A stretch of DNA of 64,000 bases. Source: Marsupella aquatica. Lineage: Eukaryota > Marchantiophyta. The first letter of the stretch is position 1; each line of letters starts with the position of its first letter. Positions 40,974-52,386 of this stretch are shown here, piece by piece. The stretch spans positions 7,874,001-7,938,000 of the forward strand of contig OZ316896.1 of assembly GCA_973895155.1 (NCBI GenBank), written 5' to 3'. The position numbers were made by a program, and so were the translations under genes. The notes under the pieces are model-generated. The model was given only the letters and a program-made list of their open reading frames with translations. It was not told where the DNA came from and searched no databases.

Positions 40974-43900
40974 TGTCACGCCATCGGCCTAGTCCTTAGG
41001 CCGATCTACATCTAAGACGGACACTTCCCTTGTTAGTATTCGAGTTCAGGCAGGGAGGGACGTGCAGAGTGCGTATAATTCTCCCAAACTAGCGCTAAGT
41101 GCGCATACATTTACTTACAAGCATGCTTAGGTATACTTTGTGTTCCGTCGCTGGAACGTACCTTAGTCAACACGGGGTCGATCCCGGCTTACGGACTTCT
41201 AAGCCTTTGTGTTACCGCCTTCGATCCGGATCCATTAGTACAAGTGCTCAACCCCGGCTCGCAACACCATACCCGTAACCTGCACCCTGTGCATGCTTGG
41301 CATAACGTGTTTGGCCTAGCATTGATACTTGCACACGAGACTCATACATGCATTCATACATAAACATAAATCTCAATTTACACAAAGGAATTGAGGGGAA
41401 AAGATTTCATTCATATATGATCATACACTTACGATTGGGTGACCCGACACCTCGTGAATGAACGGGCCGAAGGCCGAGGGGTATACACTACAACGGAGCC
41501 CGGCTCTGCACTCGCCCGACGAGCTTAGTTGTATACCCTCCCCTTGGCACTCCGGCACTTCACCGAGTTCGGGACTCCCCGCGCGTACCGCAAATGGCCA
41601 ACTTCTGAGTCTAAAATCCCCCCCTTGCCTCTACCAGGGGGCTGCTAAATACTAAGGGCTGAGGACCAACCCGGCCTCGTGCCTGAATCTACGCTAACTT
41701 ATATCCTTGCTAAGCTGGTTACGGCTTGTCCTATTAGTCTAACCTATTCTACACAGGCTGGCTAATGTGTCAGCGCCGCTATCTTTTGGCCGGCACTTGT
41801 CCTAACAGCCTGTTTTAGCTACTTCTAGTTCTATTCTAATCCTAACTCTTCGCTAATGCCTGGTGCGCTTGCCAGAGCCGTCCGAGTGGGAGAGGCCATC
41901 CCGTTGCCTACGGAGTCTATTGTTGTCCATCTTGAGGAGCTGGACTTGGTCTAGTAGAGATTCATTCTCTCGCTTTGCCGCGTCCGTCTCCTCAGCTGCC
42001 TCCTGGCATGCCTCTTCCAATTGCTGGGCTTTGCTTGTCAGCTTGTCCACCATTTGGGTCTGCTTCTTGGCTTTGGTTTGAAGCCGCGCTACTTTGGCCT
42101 GTAGGGTGGCAATCTCCGCAGTGTCATGCTAGGCCTGTTCTTCGGCCTCCTCCAGGTCTTTTCTGCCAGATGACAGTTTGATTCTTCAAACTGTCAACCT
42201 GGGTCCGGAGCCGTGCAATCTCGGCCTCCTTCCCAGCTTTGGCCTGTTTGGCTAAGGTGGTAAGGGCATGCGCATTTGCTAACAACTCATCGGCGGCTGC
42301 AACCTTGGGTTGTAGTTGCAGAAGCTCAGCCTCTTGAGTCTCAATTTTTCCCTTTAGGTACACAGACTCAACCCAGTATCGTTCTATCCTCTGAAGGGCC
42401 TCCGACTGGGCCCGGCCTGCCTTTACTACGGTAACCAACTCCTGGTCAAAGAAGTAGGCTACCTTCCGGGCCATGAACTCCCCGATATCCCAATCAATCT
42501 GTTGGGAGAAATCTCCCAAAAGCCCGTTCAGAAATGTACCCGGTACGAAGAGTTCCGGGTGGTCCAGGTTGTGCCCGTCCGGAGTTGGGCATGGGCAGAC
42601 GTCAACCCTCACGGGAGCCGGGGTAGTGACATCCAGCACTAGGGATGTAGTGTTGGAAGGGGCTGGAGTGCCCTCCTCCATCATCGTGCTGTCCTCTGGA
42701 ATAGCCACCGGTGGGTCTTCTAGACCCTTGGGCTCTGGCAAGGCCTCCACCGCCCCGACTTCTGCACTCGGCCTGGTCTGGTTGATCGCGTCTAAGGTGG
42801 CGATCACTGCCTCGTCCGGTACCTCTTTGGCCACGGCTACGGCTACTTGTGGAGGTGGGGTGGGTGAGGCCTGCGTGGCCGCCAGACTTTGGGCCTTGGG
42901 TTGAGGCCGTCTCTCCAAGGCCGGGAAGACCCACCTAGTCGAAACCAACTTAGTTACGTTGGCCCGGGGAAGGGTTGGTCGATCAAACCGGGCGTACCAC
43001 TTGAGAATGATCTCGATGTGGCTCACAAAATATGCCTTCCCGCCAATGTACAGCGCCTTCCTTTGCCGTTCCATCTCTTCATGGAACTTCTTAGCAAAGT
43101 ACGACGCCCACTTCCTAGGCCGATAGTTCTCGACCTGGATAACCTGGGCAGCGGAGATCTCGTCCCGGGGTTCCATCATGTGGAGGTCGTACCTATGGAA
43201 CTCCAGCCACTCGGCTATCTCGGGGATGAGGCAGGTCCTCATCACGAACCCATTGTCCACTGACCCCTCGGAGGGAAAACTCAAGGATTGGTACTTGGCT
43301 CCTTTGCCCCCAGGAGCCCGTGATTCAACTCGTTGATCTCCCTTGGGTAGCCCGTAGATCATCCTGAGCCGCTCCTCTGTGAGGGAAATATTTCTCCCCC
43401 GTAGCCGAGTCTGCTGACAGACGTCGTCATAATTCTTGACGAACTTTGTCATGTACCTGTAGGTGTTCCAGGGGAGAGAGGCGAGGTGCTCGAACCCCTG
43501 AGTCTTCAAGTACACCGCATGTTTGGGGTGGAGGATGTTCTTATGCACGTTTTCCCCCATGCGGTGCATTGTTACCTTGGCTGCGGCTACCGTGGCCATG
43601 GTTAACCTGGATACAGCTGCGGGTTCTTTCCTCTTCTTTCCCCGAGACTGGCTCCCGTGATGGCTTGGAGAGGGTGACATTTCCCCATCCTCCTGATTGG
43701 GTATGGGTAGTGCCACCGCCATTAGTATTGGGGCCGGGGCGGCTATGGTCACCGTGTTGTCCACCGGAGCCGGTACTCAGGTCTGGGCCTAGGGAGGGGG
43801 CGATGTAGTGCTGGCTCCCTGGGTGCTCGCTCCTCTGGGCCATCTGAGCAGGGGTGGGGTAACCTCGTTGTTGTCGCTGAGGTCCACAGTGTTGACGACG

Positions 43901-44958
43901 GATCACACTTGTATGGGCGGGGCGACCGGCGGTGGGGACCGGCTAGGCTGAGGCGAAGCCTGAGCCTGAGTCTGAGCCTGAGCTGGTGTTGGTGCGGGTA
44001 TGGGCACGGGCTTGGCTGGGCCAGCACTGGTGGTTGATGGTCTGGTTCCCATGAAGTTTTGCAGGTGCCGGTAGAGGTTTTCTAAAGCAATTGTAGGCGG
44101 TCTTGTCGACCGGGTAGTGTTGAACTCGTTGTTGATGATGGCCTGGACCCGAGCGGGAATGTGGTCGAAGTGGTGCTGATGTAAGTCAATCATGCCCGGG
44201 ATAGTGAAGATCGCATCCGGAAGCCAAAGCAATGCCTCCCAGAAGCCTATGTATTTGGCCCCGTCGAAGAAGTACCCTGATATTCCTTCGGGTCGGTAAA
44301 GCTCGCTCTGGGATGGGTAATCAAAGTTAAGGAGGTAGTGGTGGCGGCCTATTAGGAGGATGGCTCTCTCGTACTCGCGTTCGATTTCGTATCGGCGCGG
44401 GTTGGCATGTTTCAATAAGTCGGCCAAGTGCCCCCCGATAGACAGGAACTAGGTCCAGAATTGTATGGCCAAACTGGAAAGGATCATGTGTGACATTCAG
44501 AGGCGATAGAAGGCGACTAAGGATGGGCGAGATAATTGGGGTCGAAGCTGGCGCGTGGACTGAAGAATTGGTGCACTGCAAAGGATCGGCCCCCTTTTAT
44601 ACCCTGAGAGCTCGTCGGTCGCCTGACGCCTCCTCGTCGCTTATAGGCCGAGCCTTTCACGCTTGCAGTGTACCGGCCACTCTGCCAGTCCGGGTCAACG
44701 CGTGTCAGTAGCCGCCTCCCGGAGTTTGTTATACGGACCCGAGGGGGGCCCATTACACGCTCACAACCCGGGCGTGCAAATGATGACCCGCCGCCAGTCC
44801 GAACACGAATGCCCCTTATTGACTAATGATTTCCTACTCATAATGGCTACCTAAATACTGTTGTTATGCTAATAATTATGGCCTAAGATACCCCTAACGC
44901 ACGTGCTAGGCGTGGTTAGGCCGAATCACTCATTACCCGTCGTACCGGCGGCATCACA
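40974..44958 (-). mobile_element. Element B: TG...CA-ended insertion carrying a gag-like gene
   Basis: The 3985-base element begins TGTCACGCC and ends GGCATCACA on the plus strand, with a 5-base duplication atgat (40969-40973 and 44959-44963). It interrupts the satellite of CACTA-1. The gene runs on the minus strand. No direct LTR pair is found; instead the two ends share a short inverted similarity (TGTSAYGCC). It is of the same type as elements A and C. Confidence 0.82.
41853..44427 (-). pseudogene. Gag-like transposon gene of element B
   Basis: Frames 44427-43903 and 43764-42124 share one reading frame, broken by TGA, TAG and TGA between 43905 and 43780, and the coiled coil continues in another frame to 41853. 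The order is a helical N-terminus (YEREYERAILLIGRHHYLLNF), a proline/glutamine linker, the conserved domain (MTKFVKNYDD, LRGRNISLTEERLRMIYGLP, HMMEPRDEIS, GGKAYFVSHIEIILKWY), a second proline-rich linker and a coiled-coil tail. The conserved domain is 546 codons with its linker and nearly intact. It matches element A closely and element C more distantly. A capsid-like role is inference. Confidence 0.65.
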
Positions 44959-45439
44959 ATGATGATATAAGTAATTAGGAGGGGTGTTGGGGTTTAGGGA
45001 TGAGATAAGTAATTTACTAGGATGGGTTTGGGGTTTTCAAACACGATAAGTAATTAAGAGGGGTTGGGGGTTTAGGGAATGATGAGATAAGTAATTAGGA
45101 GGGGTTTTGGGGTTTAGGGATGAGATAAGTAATTTACTAGGAGGGGTTTGGGGTTTTCAAATAGGATAAGTAATTAAGAGGGGTTTGGGGTTTAGGGAAT
45201 GATGAGATAAGTAATTAGGAGGGGTGTTGGAGTTTAGGGATGAGATAAGTAATTTACTAGGAGGGGTTTGGGGTTTTCAGATAGGATAAGTAATTAAGAG
45301 GGGTTTGGGGTTTAGGGAATGATGAGATAAGTAATTAGGAGGGGTGTTGGAGTTTAGGGATGAGATAAGTAATTTACTAGGAGGGGTTGGGGTTTTCAAA
45401 AAGGATAAGTAATTAAGAGGGGTTTGGGGTTTAGGGAAG
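44959..45439 (+). repeat. 120-base satellite inside CACTA-1
   Basis: Four near-identical units start at 44961, 45081, 45201 and 45321, so the period is exactly 120 bases. Each unit has gatgagataagtaattagg, two GGGGTTT runs and the plant-telomere-like word TTTAGGG. The array continues right of element C (50479-50640) with one more unit and a partial one. Confidence 0.92.
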
Positions 45440-45816
45440 TGTGATGCCTAGCCAGGAATCACTAGGCCGGTTTACATGGTAAAAGCAGGAGTGTACCCTG
45501 GAAACACCTTAGTATAGTAACAAGACAAGGAAAATATAAACAATTAAGGGTGACTATGGAACCCGGGCCGAGGCCGGAAGAAAGGACGCCGGGGGAGAGA
45601 ACACGATTAGGGTTAGGGCGCGCTAAGCGTCGGTGGCTAGGGGTGACCAACGGGTGGGAATACCAGTGGAGGAGAGGGGTAAGGACCGCTCGCGAGGAAT
45701 AGTGGCTCATTTGCAAGCACAAACTGAGCAGACAACTACGGGAGGCCAAATACTGTCAGCTGCTTAGGCAAGCACTCTGGGTGGGAACAGATACCAATGA
45801 TCGACTCAAGGAGGGT

Positions 45817-48800
45817 ATGAGCAACGTCAATCAAGCGGCACATTTTTGGGGATGCCTGTTCAAACGGGCAGGTGAGTACGTCAGGACTTACGAGGACGAA
45901 GAATCGGAGAGAGCAGCTCGAGAATGGCAGGAGCTTGCTCGGCTCTGGGAACTGTAGAAGACGGCTTTCTTAGGAGGAGAACTTATCAAGGCCAAGTTCT
46001 TGTGGACTCCTACTGCCAATCAGCTCGACCACCTTCTGTTTTGCGAAAATAGAATCGTTAGCATCCGGGAAGCCATCAATCGCTGCAACGACCTACACTG
46101 GGAGTTGAAGGGTAGCACGGAAGGGTGGACAAGGGCAACCTTGCTAGGAGAAACATCCACGGCAGCCGAGATGAAGAGGAAAGGAAGCAACAATGAAGAG
46201 GCCACCCCGGCAAAAAGAACGAGGTCGGCGGCACCAAGGAAGCCAGCAGAGCAGCAAAGCAGGAGGCAGGGAGAAGCCGAAGAGGAAGAGGTCAATCCCA
46301 TCAATGCCATTCCAACAAACGATGACACCTGGAAAGGCTGGGCAGCGACCCTACCGGAGGAAGTGCAATTACACTTTGCACGGGAGGAGGATGCATGCTT
46401 TACGGCCATGCAGACCAAGAAGTACCAGGGCTTCATGGCCGGATCCGGCTTGGAAGCCTTCGTAAGATTACCATGGCTGAAGCCGGAGGTGCCGGACTCA
46501 GACTTATTAGAATTTGTGGGATCATGGGAACCCGAGACCAATTCCACGAGGGTGTATGGGAAGGATTTCTATCTCACTCCCCGGGTGATTGCCGAGGTGT
46601 TTGGCTTGCCGATGGGTAATAAGACCAAGGTTGATACCAGGAAGACCTTACCTGACAAGGAGTTCCGGTCATTCCTAGGGCCATCAACAAAGAATGGCTT
46701 CTTCCGGAACACCTGCACCAACCCGCACATCGGAGAGATGATCAATTTCTTACGAGTGACCATGCATTGTAACTTGCCGAGGGCAGAGATCGGCAAGGCT
46801 CAGGTCTACCTGGCAGAAAGGCCAGACCCAAGCCGGGATTACAACGGGTACCTCCTCAACCAACTAAAGAAGATCTTGAAGGAGGAACAGCAGGTGATCG
46901 GCGTGGGAAGCGTGTCCCGGCTTGGCTATCACATGCCGTTGTTGTGCCGGTATGCCAGAAGTCAAATCTTTGCCCCAGTACTTCCCCTATCGGCAAGGGC
47001 ACCGGAGGAAGTTCTGGAGCAGAGGCCGGCAACAAAAGAGCCCAACCAACCTATCAGTCCTACGATCGAGCAGGTGTTTCGGCCAAGGAAAGAAGACTTG
47101 CCGATGCAGCAATCAGGCATGCAGAATCTGCTGAAAATGCTGGAGAAGGAGAGAACGGCACCAGCAACGACAACGGCACCGGTACAGGACACTGCCCCAG
47201 AGGCCGGCCTAAGCCGACTCAGGAGGGGAAACCCCTTTACCGGAACCAAGGAGAGAAGGAGGCCGGAACACAAGCCGGGAGTGCGAATGTATGTGGGAGC
47301 CTCAAGCCCCGAATCGGAGGCAAAGTAGCCTAAGGCTCCTTCCCGCGGAGAGCAAAGGGAGAGGACAGCCTCAAACCCAGAGGAGGAACAAGGGCCAGTG
47401 ATCTGTGAGGCCATTTTCACAGGTGGACCAGGGGAACAGAGGGGGAAGCTGGGAGTCCAAGCAATGGAGGAGACGGTGGAGGACTACAGCAATGATAACT
47501 CTGGCTATGGGTCGGATCATCATGTTCCAGGAGTAAGGACCTGTGGCCGATTTATCCCCACGCTTCCAAGAGTAGTTTGAGGGGACCCCACCCAGCAGAG
47601 TAGCCCCGAGTCTCCCCCACCAGAGGTTGCTCCCCCGAGCTTTGACGGCATAAAGCAGACGGCAGAAGACTTTTAGGAGAGACTCAGGCCGGGAGGAAGA
47701 GTGGGCAGCCCTGGCTAGGGAGAAAGATTTACCAGGAGGAGATTGGCCGGAGGACATCAGGCAGCTTGCCAAAAAAAGAAGCAACCCTCTTGCCACCATA
47801 GAAGAAATCCGCAAGGCGGCTTGGGAACAGAGGCCGAGATGGTTGATGCCGATGAATTCTACTTACTCCACCTATGCTAAGGATAGAGCCATGGAGTACA
47901 GGGAGATGTGTGGGGACCTGGCGCTCAGCATCTTTGGGGAGGAGTTGGAGCAGGGACCTTTCTTCTAGAGGGAGAGGTTGGAGAAGCATCGATTAGAAGA
48001 AGCAGTGGCTTTGGAGAGAAGCAAAAAGGACGAGGTCATCCGGCGGCTTAGGGAGAAGGAAGCCGAGGTGGAAGTCCTGCAGGCGGCCAAGAAAGCCCAA
48101 GATGAGCTACGGATTAAGCGGCATGAGCTAAACATCATGCAGGGGCAGTTGGATACCGCTCAGTCTGACAATCAGATTATCAAAGATAAACTGACTCGGA
48201 CCCAAGGAGAGTTGGCCGGCGCAGTCAAGGAAAGAGAGAAATGGAAGCGGGAGCTGAGGGACGCAGAGGAGGCCCACTTAACCGCCAACAACCGGGCCAT
48301 GGCGGAGACTCAGAGAAGGGAGAGGGCGTTGAAAGGAGAGATCGAAGATATCCACGGAGCCCTGGAGCAGAAGGAAGCAAAGTTAGGGAAATCATATCAA
48401 GGGATTATTGCGCTGCAGCAGGAGCTTGCATCCTTGACGGCCAGCTTCAAGGCTGACCTGCGTGAAAAGGACGACCAGCTTGACCAGACTTATGCCAAGA
48501 TGAATAAGATGGAGTCTGTGGTCATAGCAGAGCTCGACCAGTAGCTAAGAGCAACCCAAGAGCTCGGGGGTTTCACTTCCACAAAAATGGCATATCACGT
48601 GCGACGAAGGATAGGGTCATTTTATTGGTTCTAAGGAAAGACTTACGAATTTTTGTAGAAGAACAATAGGGTGTCTTTTAAATTCAATTTTGAGACTTAT
48701 AAGAACATTAGGGTCTTTTTAATCCAATTTTTAGAATATTCCAAGAATATTCCAACTTTATAGGGGTTAAAAAATAAAAAAAAATTCTTACATTTTAGGG

Positions 48801-49571
48801 GGTCCGAGGCCTAAAAACGTCGCAGGCAATAGGGAGGTCCCCATATAGTGAGACCCCTGAGCCCAAGAGGAGAGGGCTACCTTAAAGAAAGAATTGGAGG
48901 AAGCCGAAAAGGAGCTGGAGGAGGCGCGCAAGGACCTGGACGAGACCCAGGAGGAGTTGAAGGAAATCACAAGGAAGATGGAGAACCTACAGCGGTGGGC
49001 CGACAACCAAACAGAGCGGCTGAAGAAACAAGCCGTAGTATTTAAATGCTTGGCTTCATCAGGTCCAACTCCAATTGGGGCAACCCAGTTACCAGGGGTA
49101 GTATTGGCCGAAGGGCAAGCCGAGACACTCACCCTGGTGCCGGAGGTAAGTGGCAAGGGGAAGGAACCGGCTGTCGAAATAGGGAAGAAGAAGAAGCGGA
49201 AACCTTCTAGGTCTGGGAGTTATACGGCTTCTCAAGCCGTTGTGACCGAGAAGGTAAACCCGGCACCAACCTCCGACATCGACACGGCGGTGGGTCCACC
49301 AGTCCTAGGAAGTGGGGATGGCCAGGCCGAGGCCGGGACAACCAGTAATAAAGTTGAGGTACCGGATCCTCCACTAGAACATGTCGGGGAGGCCGTAGCC
49401 GTATCGGAGGCCGTGGCCGATGCTAAGGCCAAAGCCGAGGGTGGACCCAATCAGGCCAATGAAGAGTTGACTCGGTCAGGGGCAGGTAATCTGTCAGAGG
49501 ACGGACCAACGGCAGTGGCTGCGGAGGAAGCGTTGGGGGCGTCCATTGAGGACCAGCCACCAGTTTCGTGA
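45817..49571 (+). pseudogene. Gag-like transposon gene of element C, split by a MITE
   Basis: From the ATG at 45817 one frame reads a helical N-terminus, a TAG at 45955 and the main 442-codon part (46000-47328) with the conserved domain (LLEFVGSWEPE, RVYGKDFYLTPRVIAEVFGLP). After stops near 47326 and 47580 it reads a long coiled coil (47978-48544). The coil is interrupted by a MITE at 48563-48861 and resumes at 48862-49571, ending in an acidic, proline-rich tail. The N-terminal side of the domain differs from A and B, so C is a distinct subfamily. It carries several in-frame TAG codons, including 47966 and 48542. Confidence 0.6.
48563..48861. mobile_element. hAT-like MITE, family 1, copy 3
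   Basis: This 299-base element has ends CTCGGGGG and CCCCTGAG and a perfect 8-base duplication cccaagag (48555-48562 and 48862-48869). It splits the coiled-coil coding region of element C; ignoring the element and one duplication, the frame runs on from LRATQE to ERATLKKELEE. Confidence 0.93.
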
Positions 49572-50478
49572 CGGTGCAAGGGCGCCGTTCCTTTTAGGAA
49601 GGGCGGACGTGGAGGTAGGAGGCGTGAGTGGGCAGGGCGGGCGCTGATCTCCAAGTTTAGACTAAGGATCAGGACCAGGCGATGACCCTGACACTTAGAT
49701 TAGTGGGATTGCGGATCCACGAGTGAGGGCGACACTTGTGCTCCTACCTCATTGTACATAGGTAGATTACAGTTAGGTAGATTACAGATAGGTAGATTAG
49801 GCTTACACTGCAAGGAATCAGGCGGATCCACAACCAGGATAAGTACCTGGGCTGCGGGGAGTTCAGGGCCTCTTCTTTAGCAAGTTTTTAGTTGCACCAG
49901 TAGGGCTGGGATCAAGTAGTAAGAGAAGCTCTCGGTTAGTTATACAGTGACCCTTGTGTATATTCATGTTTCCTCATGCCTAAGAGCTGAATAGAGTTGG
50001 TCTCATGGCTTAGTTTGCAGAGCTTGTGTATGAGATGTACTATTTGTATGGCAAGTGCATGGTATAACTCAGTCAGAATGAGTCATTTTGCTATTTGTGT
50101 GTTGCATTAACTTGTGTGAAGAGTACCCACATCAACAAGTAGAAGAAGGGAAGTAAGCAAGGGAGTGAGAGTTGGATGTGTCGAGCTGAGAGAGGTCTTA
50201 GCGGCTTAACCAAGCCAATTGGGGATCATTCCGGCGGCGGAATCCAAATATACCTAACCAACAGGAGGGAAAGACAAGAGAAGGCCTAGATTAGGCCGGC
50301 TACGTATCTCATGACCCGATGAAGGATCTGTCCAGTATATGTGTGTAAAATGTTAATAGTACTAGTAGAGGAGGTTAGCAGCGTCCCATGCCGCTAAGCC
50401 TCGCCGAGCACGAAACCTGCGGGAATCGGCTTGTGCGGGGGGGTTTCTTGGGTTTGGGGAGCCATGGGACGCACCACA

Positions 50479-51195
50479 GGAAGGATAAGATAAGTAATTA
50501 GGAGGGGTGTTGGGGTTTAGGGATGAGATAAGTAATTTACTAGGAGGGGTTTGGGGTTTTCAAACAGGATAAGTAATTAAGAGGGGTTTGGGGTTTAGGG
50601 AATGATGAGATAAGTAATTAGGAGGGGTGTTGGGGTTGTTACTAGGGGTTTAGGGGTTGAACACAACTTTACTAATTAGAAGGGGTTTGGTTTGTAAGGC
50701 AGGTTTATTTCAAAGTTGGTATGACTTTTGGATTAGGCTACAAAATTTTATGCTAACAAATTAAGGTTGGTTTTCTAAATGCTACCCAGTTCAGGGTCAT
50801 TTAGATTTTCAGCATCGTACAGTAAATAATGCTTATGCATTGCGAGAGTCTGGGCATCTGAAAGGTACAAGGGCAATAAATATGCAATTTCTTTCTTACA
50901 TAATACTCTTTGTTGTCAGTATATTTTTAGGGGACCTATATTGTTCAATCCCTTTTAAGTATAGGGTATAACAAGTTCAAGTTCACTTGTTGGTTTGCAG
51001 TTTTTCCCTCTTACTTTTGGATTGGGCTCATTTACTTTGAGCCACAAGACCTATAGGCATTGTTGAGCCTAGATCTCATAAAGGTACTTCTTCACCTTTT
51101 GCCAATTTGGGTTTGGTTTTAAAAACCAATTTAGAGTTGTTAATTTCTTGCCCCTCTTCCTAATTACCATTTTGCAATTAACCCATGCAGTGGCC
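50479..51195 (+). repeat. Satellite remainder and presumed promoter region of the SET gene
   Basis: The 120-base satellite resumes to about 50640 after the ggaag duplication. The remaining 550 bases are AT-rich, without a frame, and lie directly before the zinc-finger exon, so they likely hold its promoter and leader. Confidence 0.5.
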
Positions 51196-52351
51196 ATGTC
51201 ATCAAGTTCTGAGTTGTCATCCACAAACTCATCTTCCTCTGATGAAGAGGATCCACCTCCTCCACAACCTCCTCGTGGTCCACCCCGCCAACTTTGTGTG
51301 TGTACCCAATGAATGGGTCAGGTCTCCCAGAAATCTTATGTATGAGCTGAACATATAGAGAGATATGGGCGCCATGTACAAGGTCATTCTGGAGCTTCTT
51401 CCTCCCATATGGTGAGTTTCCAAAATTGTATGGCTAGCTTCTTCATTTAGGGAAGCATCTTTTACGTTTTTAAGGTAGAGAGTACATTGTATTTTTTGTT
51501 AATTTATTTGGTTTTGTTGGAATATATAGGTATCCAATAGGCTTAGACCTGCAGGACCAGCACCATATGTACCATCACAGGCAGTTGTAGATGCTATAGG
51601 CCAAGCCTTTCCACGTGTCTTCAATGGTCTAAGGGTAGGGGCTACCAATGTTGAAGGGGAAGTTGAGGAAGAGCCAGTAGTCCCAAGAGGGAGAAATCGG
51701 TCAAAGAGGAGGCCAAGAGGGGCCACCGATGCATATAAGTGTGTGGTTGAGGGTAGGTGGGGTAATTGTGAGTTCACAGGAAGATGTGTTCCTATTATCA
51801 CGGATTGGGATCCTACAACTCTTGGGTTGCCAAACAATCTGGCCCATGGTGAGCAGGTAGAAGTTTGGGGGAGACGTTGGGTTGTCAAACCCTCCACACT
51901 TGGAGACAGACATGGGTATGGAGTTTTTGCTTGTGAGGACATCATAGTGGACTATGAGGTTGGTAGAGGTGGCCGTAGTGTAGAGGGACCTACTTTGTTT
52001 CCATATGGTGGACCCATCTACAAGAAGAGGCATTGGAACATGATCCTCACACAACACCCTGAGTGGAAGACATATGCATTGGAGATGGATACTCATGAGG
52101 CCAACACTAGGTGCTATAGTGATCAGCGAGTGATAGATGGGGACCCAATTCGAACTGGAAATATTGCTGGTTTTATTAATAGTACCGTGGGGTCTCAGCC
52201 TAAGCGTAGGCGGAACTGTGAGTGGGTATTCATTGAGGGTCCCCCACCGGCACCATATGGTCAAAGTTATCATCATGACCATTGTCTAGTTGTAGCTACC
52301 AGGACCATTTTAGCTGGTGATGAGTTGTTTACTCACTATGAGTGGGATTAG
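51196..52351 (+). CDS. Zinc-finger/SET-domain gene of CACTA-1 (two in-frame TGA in exon 1)
   Basis: Exon 1 (51196-51411) encodes a serine-rich acidic start, then a zinc-finger-like block RQLCVC...QKSYV..EH. Exon 2 (51530-52351) follows a 118-base intron with clean GT..AG ends in phase 0. It has the SET domain: RWVVKPSTLGDRHGYGVFA, LFPYGGPIY, GNIAGFINSTVG (the place of GN.ARFINHSC) and VATRTILAGDELFTHYEWD (the place of GEELTYDY, with the tyrosine kept). SET proteins methylate lysines with S-adenosylmethionine; the loss of the NHSC histidine makes activity uncertain. In exon 1 the second and fourth finger cysteines of the CACTA-2 copy are TGA here (51310 and 51343), so this copy is probably inactive. 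Exon 2 alone is fully open. Confidence 0.72.
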
Positions 52352-52386
52352 GGATAGGGTGACTAAGTTGGAATATATTTGTAGAG

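Larger units (their letters stand above)
45440..50478 (+). mobile_element. Element C: TG...CA-ended insertion carrying a gag-like gene
   Basis: The 5039-base element starts TGTGATGCC and ends GACGCACCACA, with a 5-base duplication ggaag (45435-45439 and 50479-50483). It interrupts the 120-base satellite. MITE family 1 copy 3 with its duplication accounts for 307 bases, so the original was about 4.7 kb. No LTR pair is visible. Confidence 0.82.

Noticed and set aside
41281-41360. A further copy of the 19-base palindrome near 41332 (cacacgagactcatac)
   Set aside because: Only one arm matches well; the other diverges, so chance is a sufficient explanation.
40740-45439. CRISPR-like array
   Set aside because: The 120-base units are contiguous tandem copies with no short direct repeats separated by unique spacers, and they lie inside a eukaryotic transposon.
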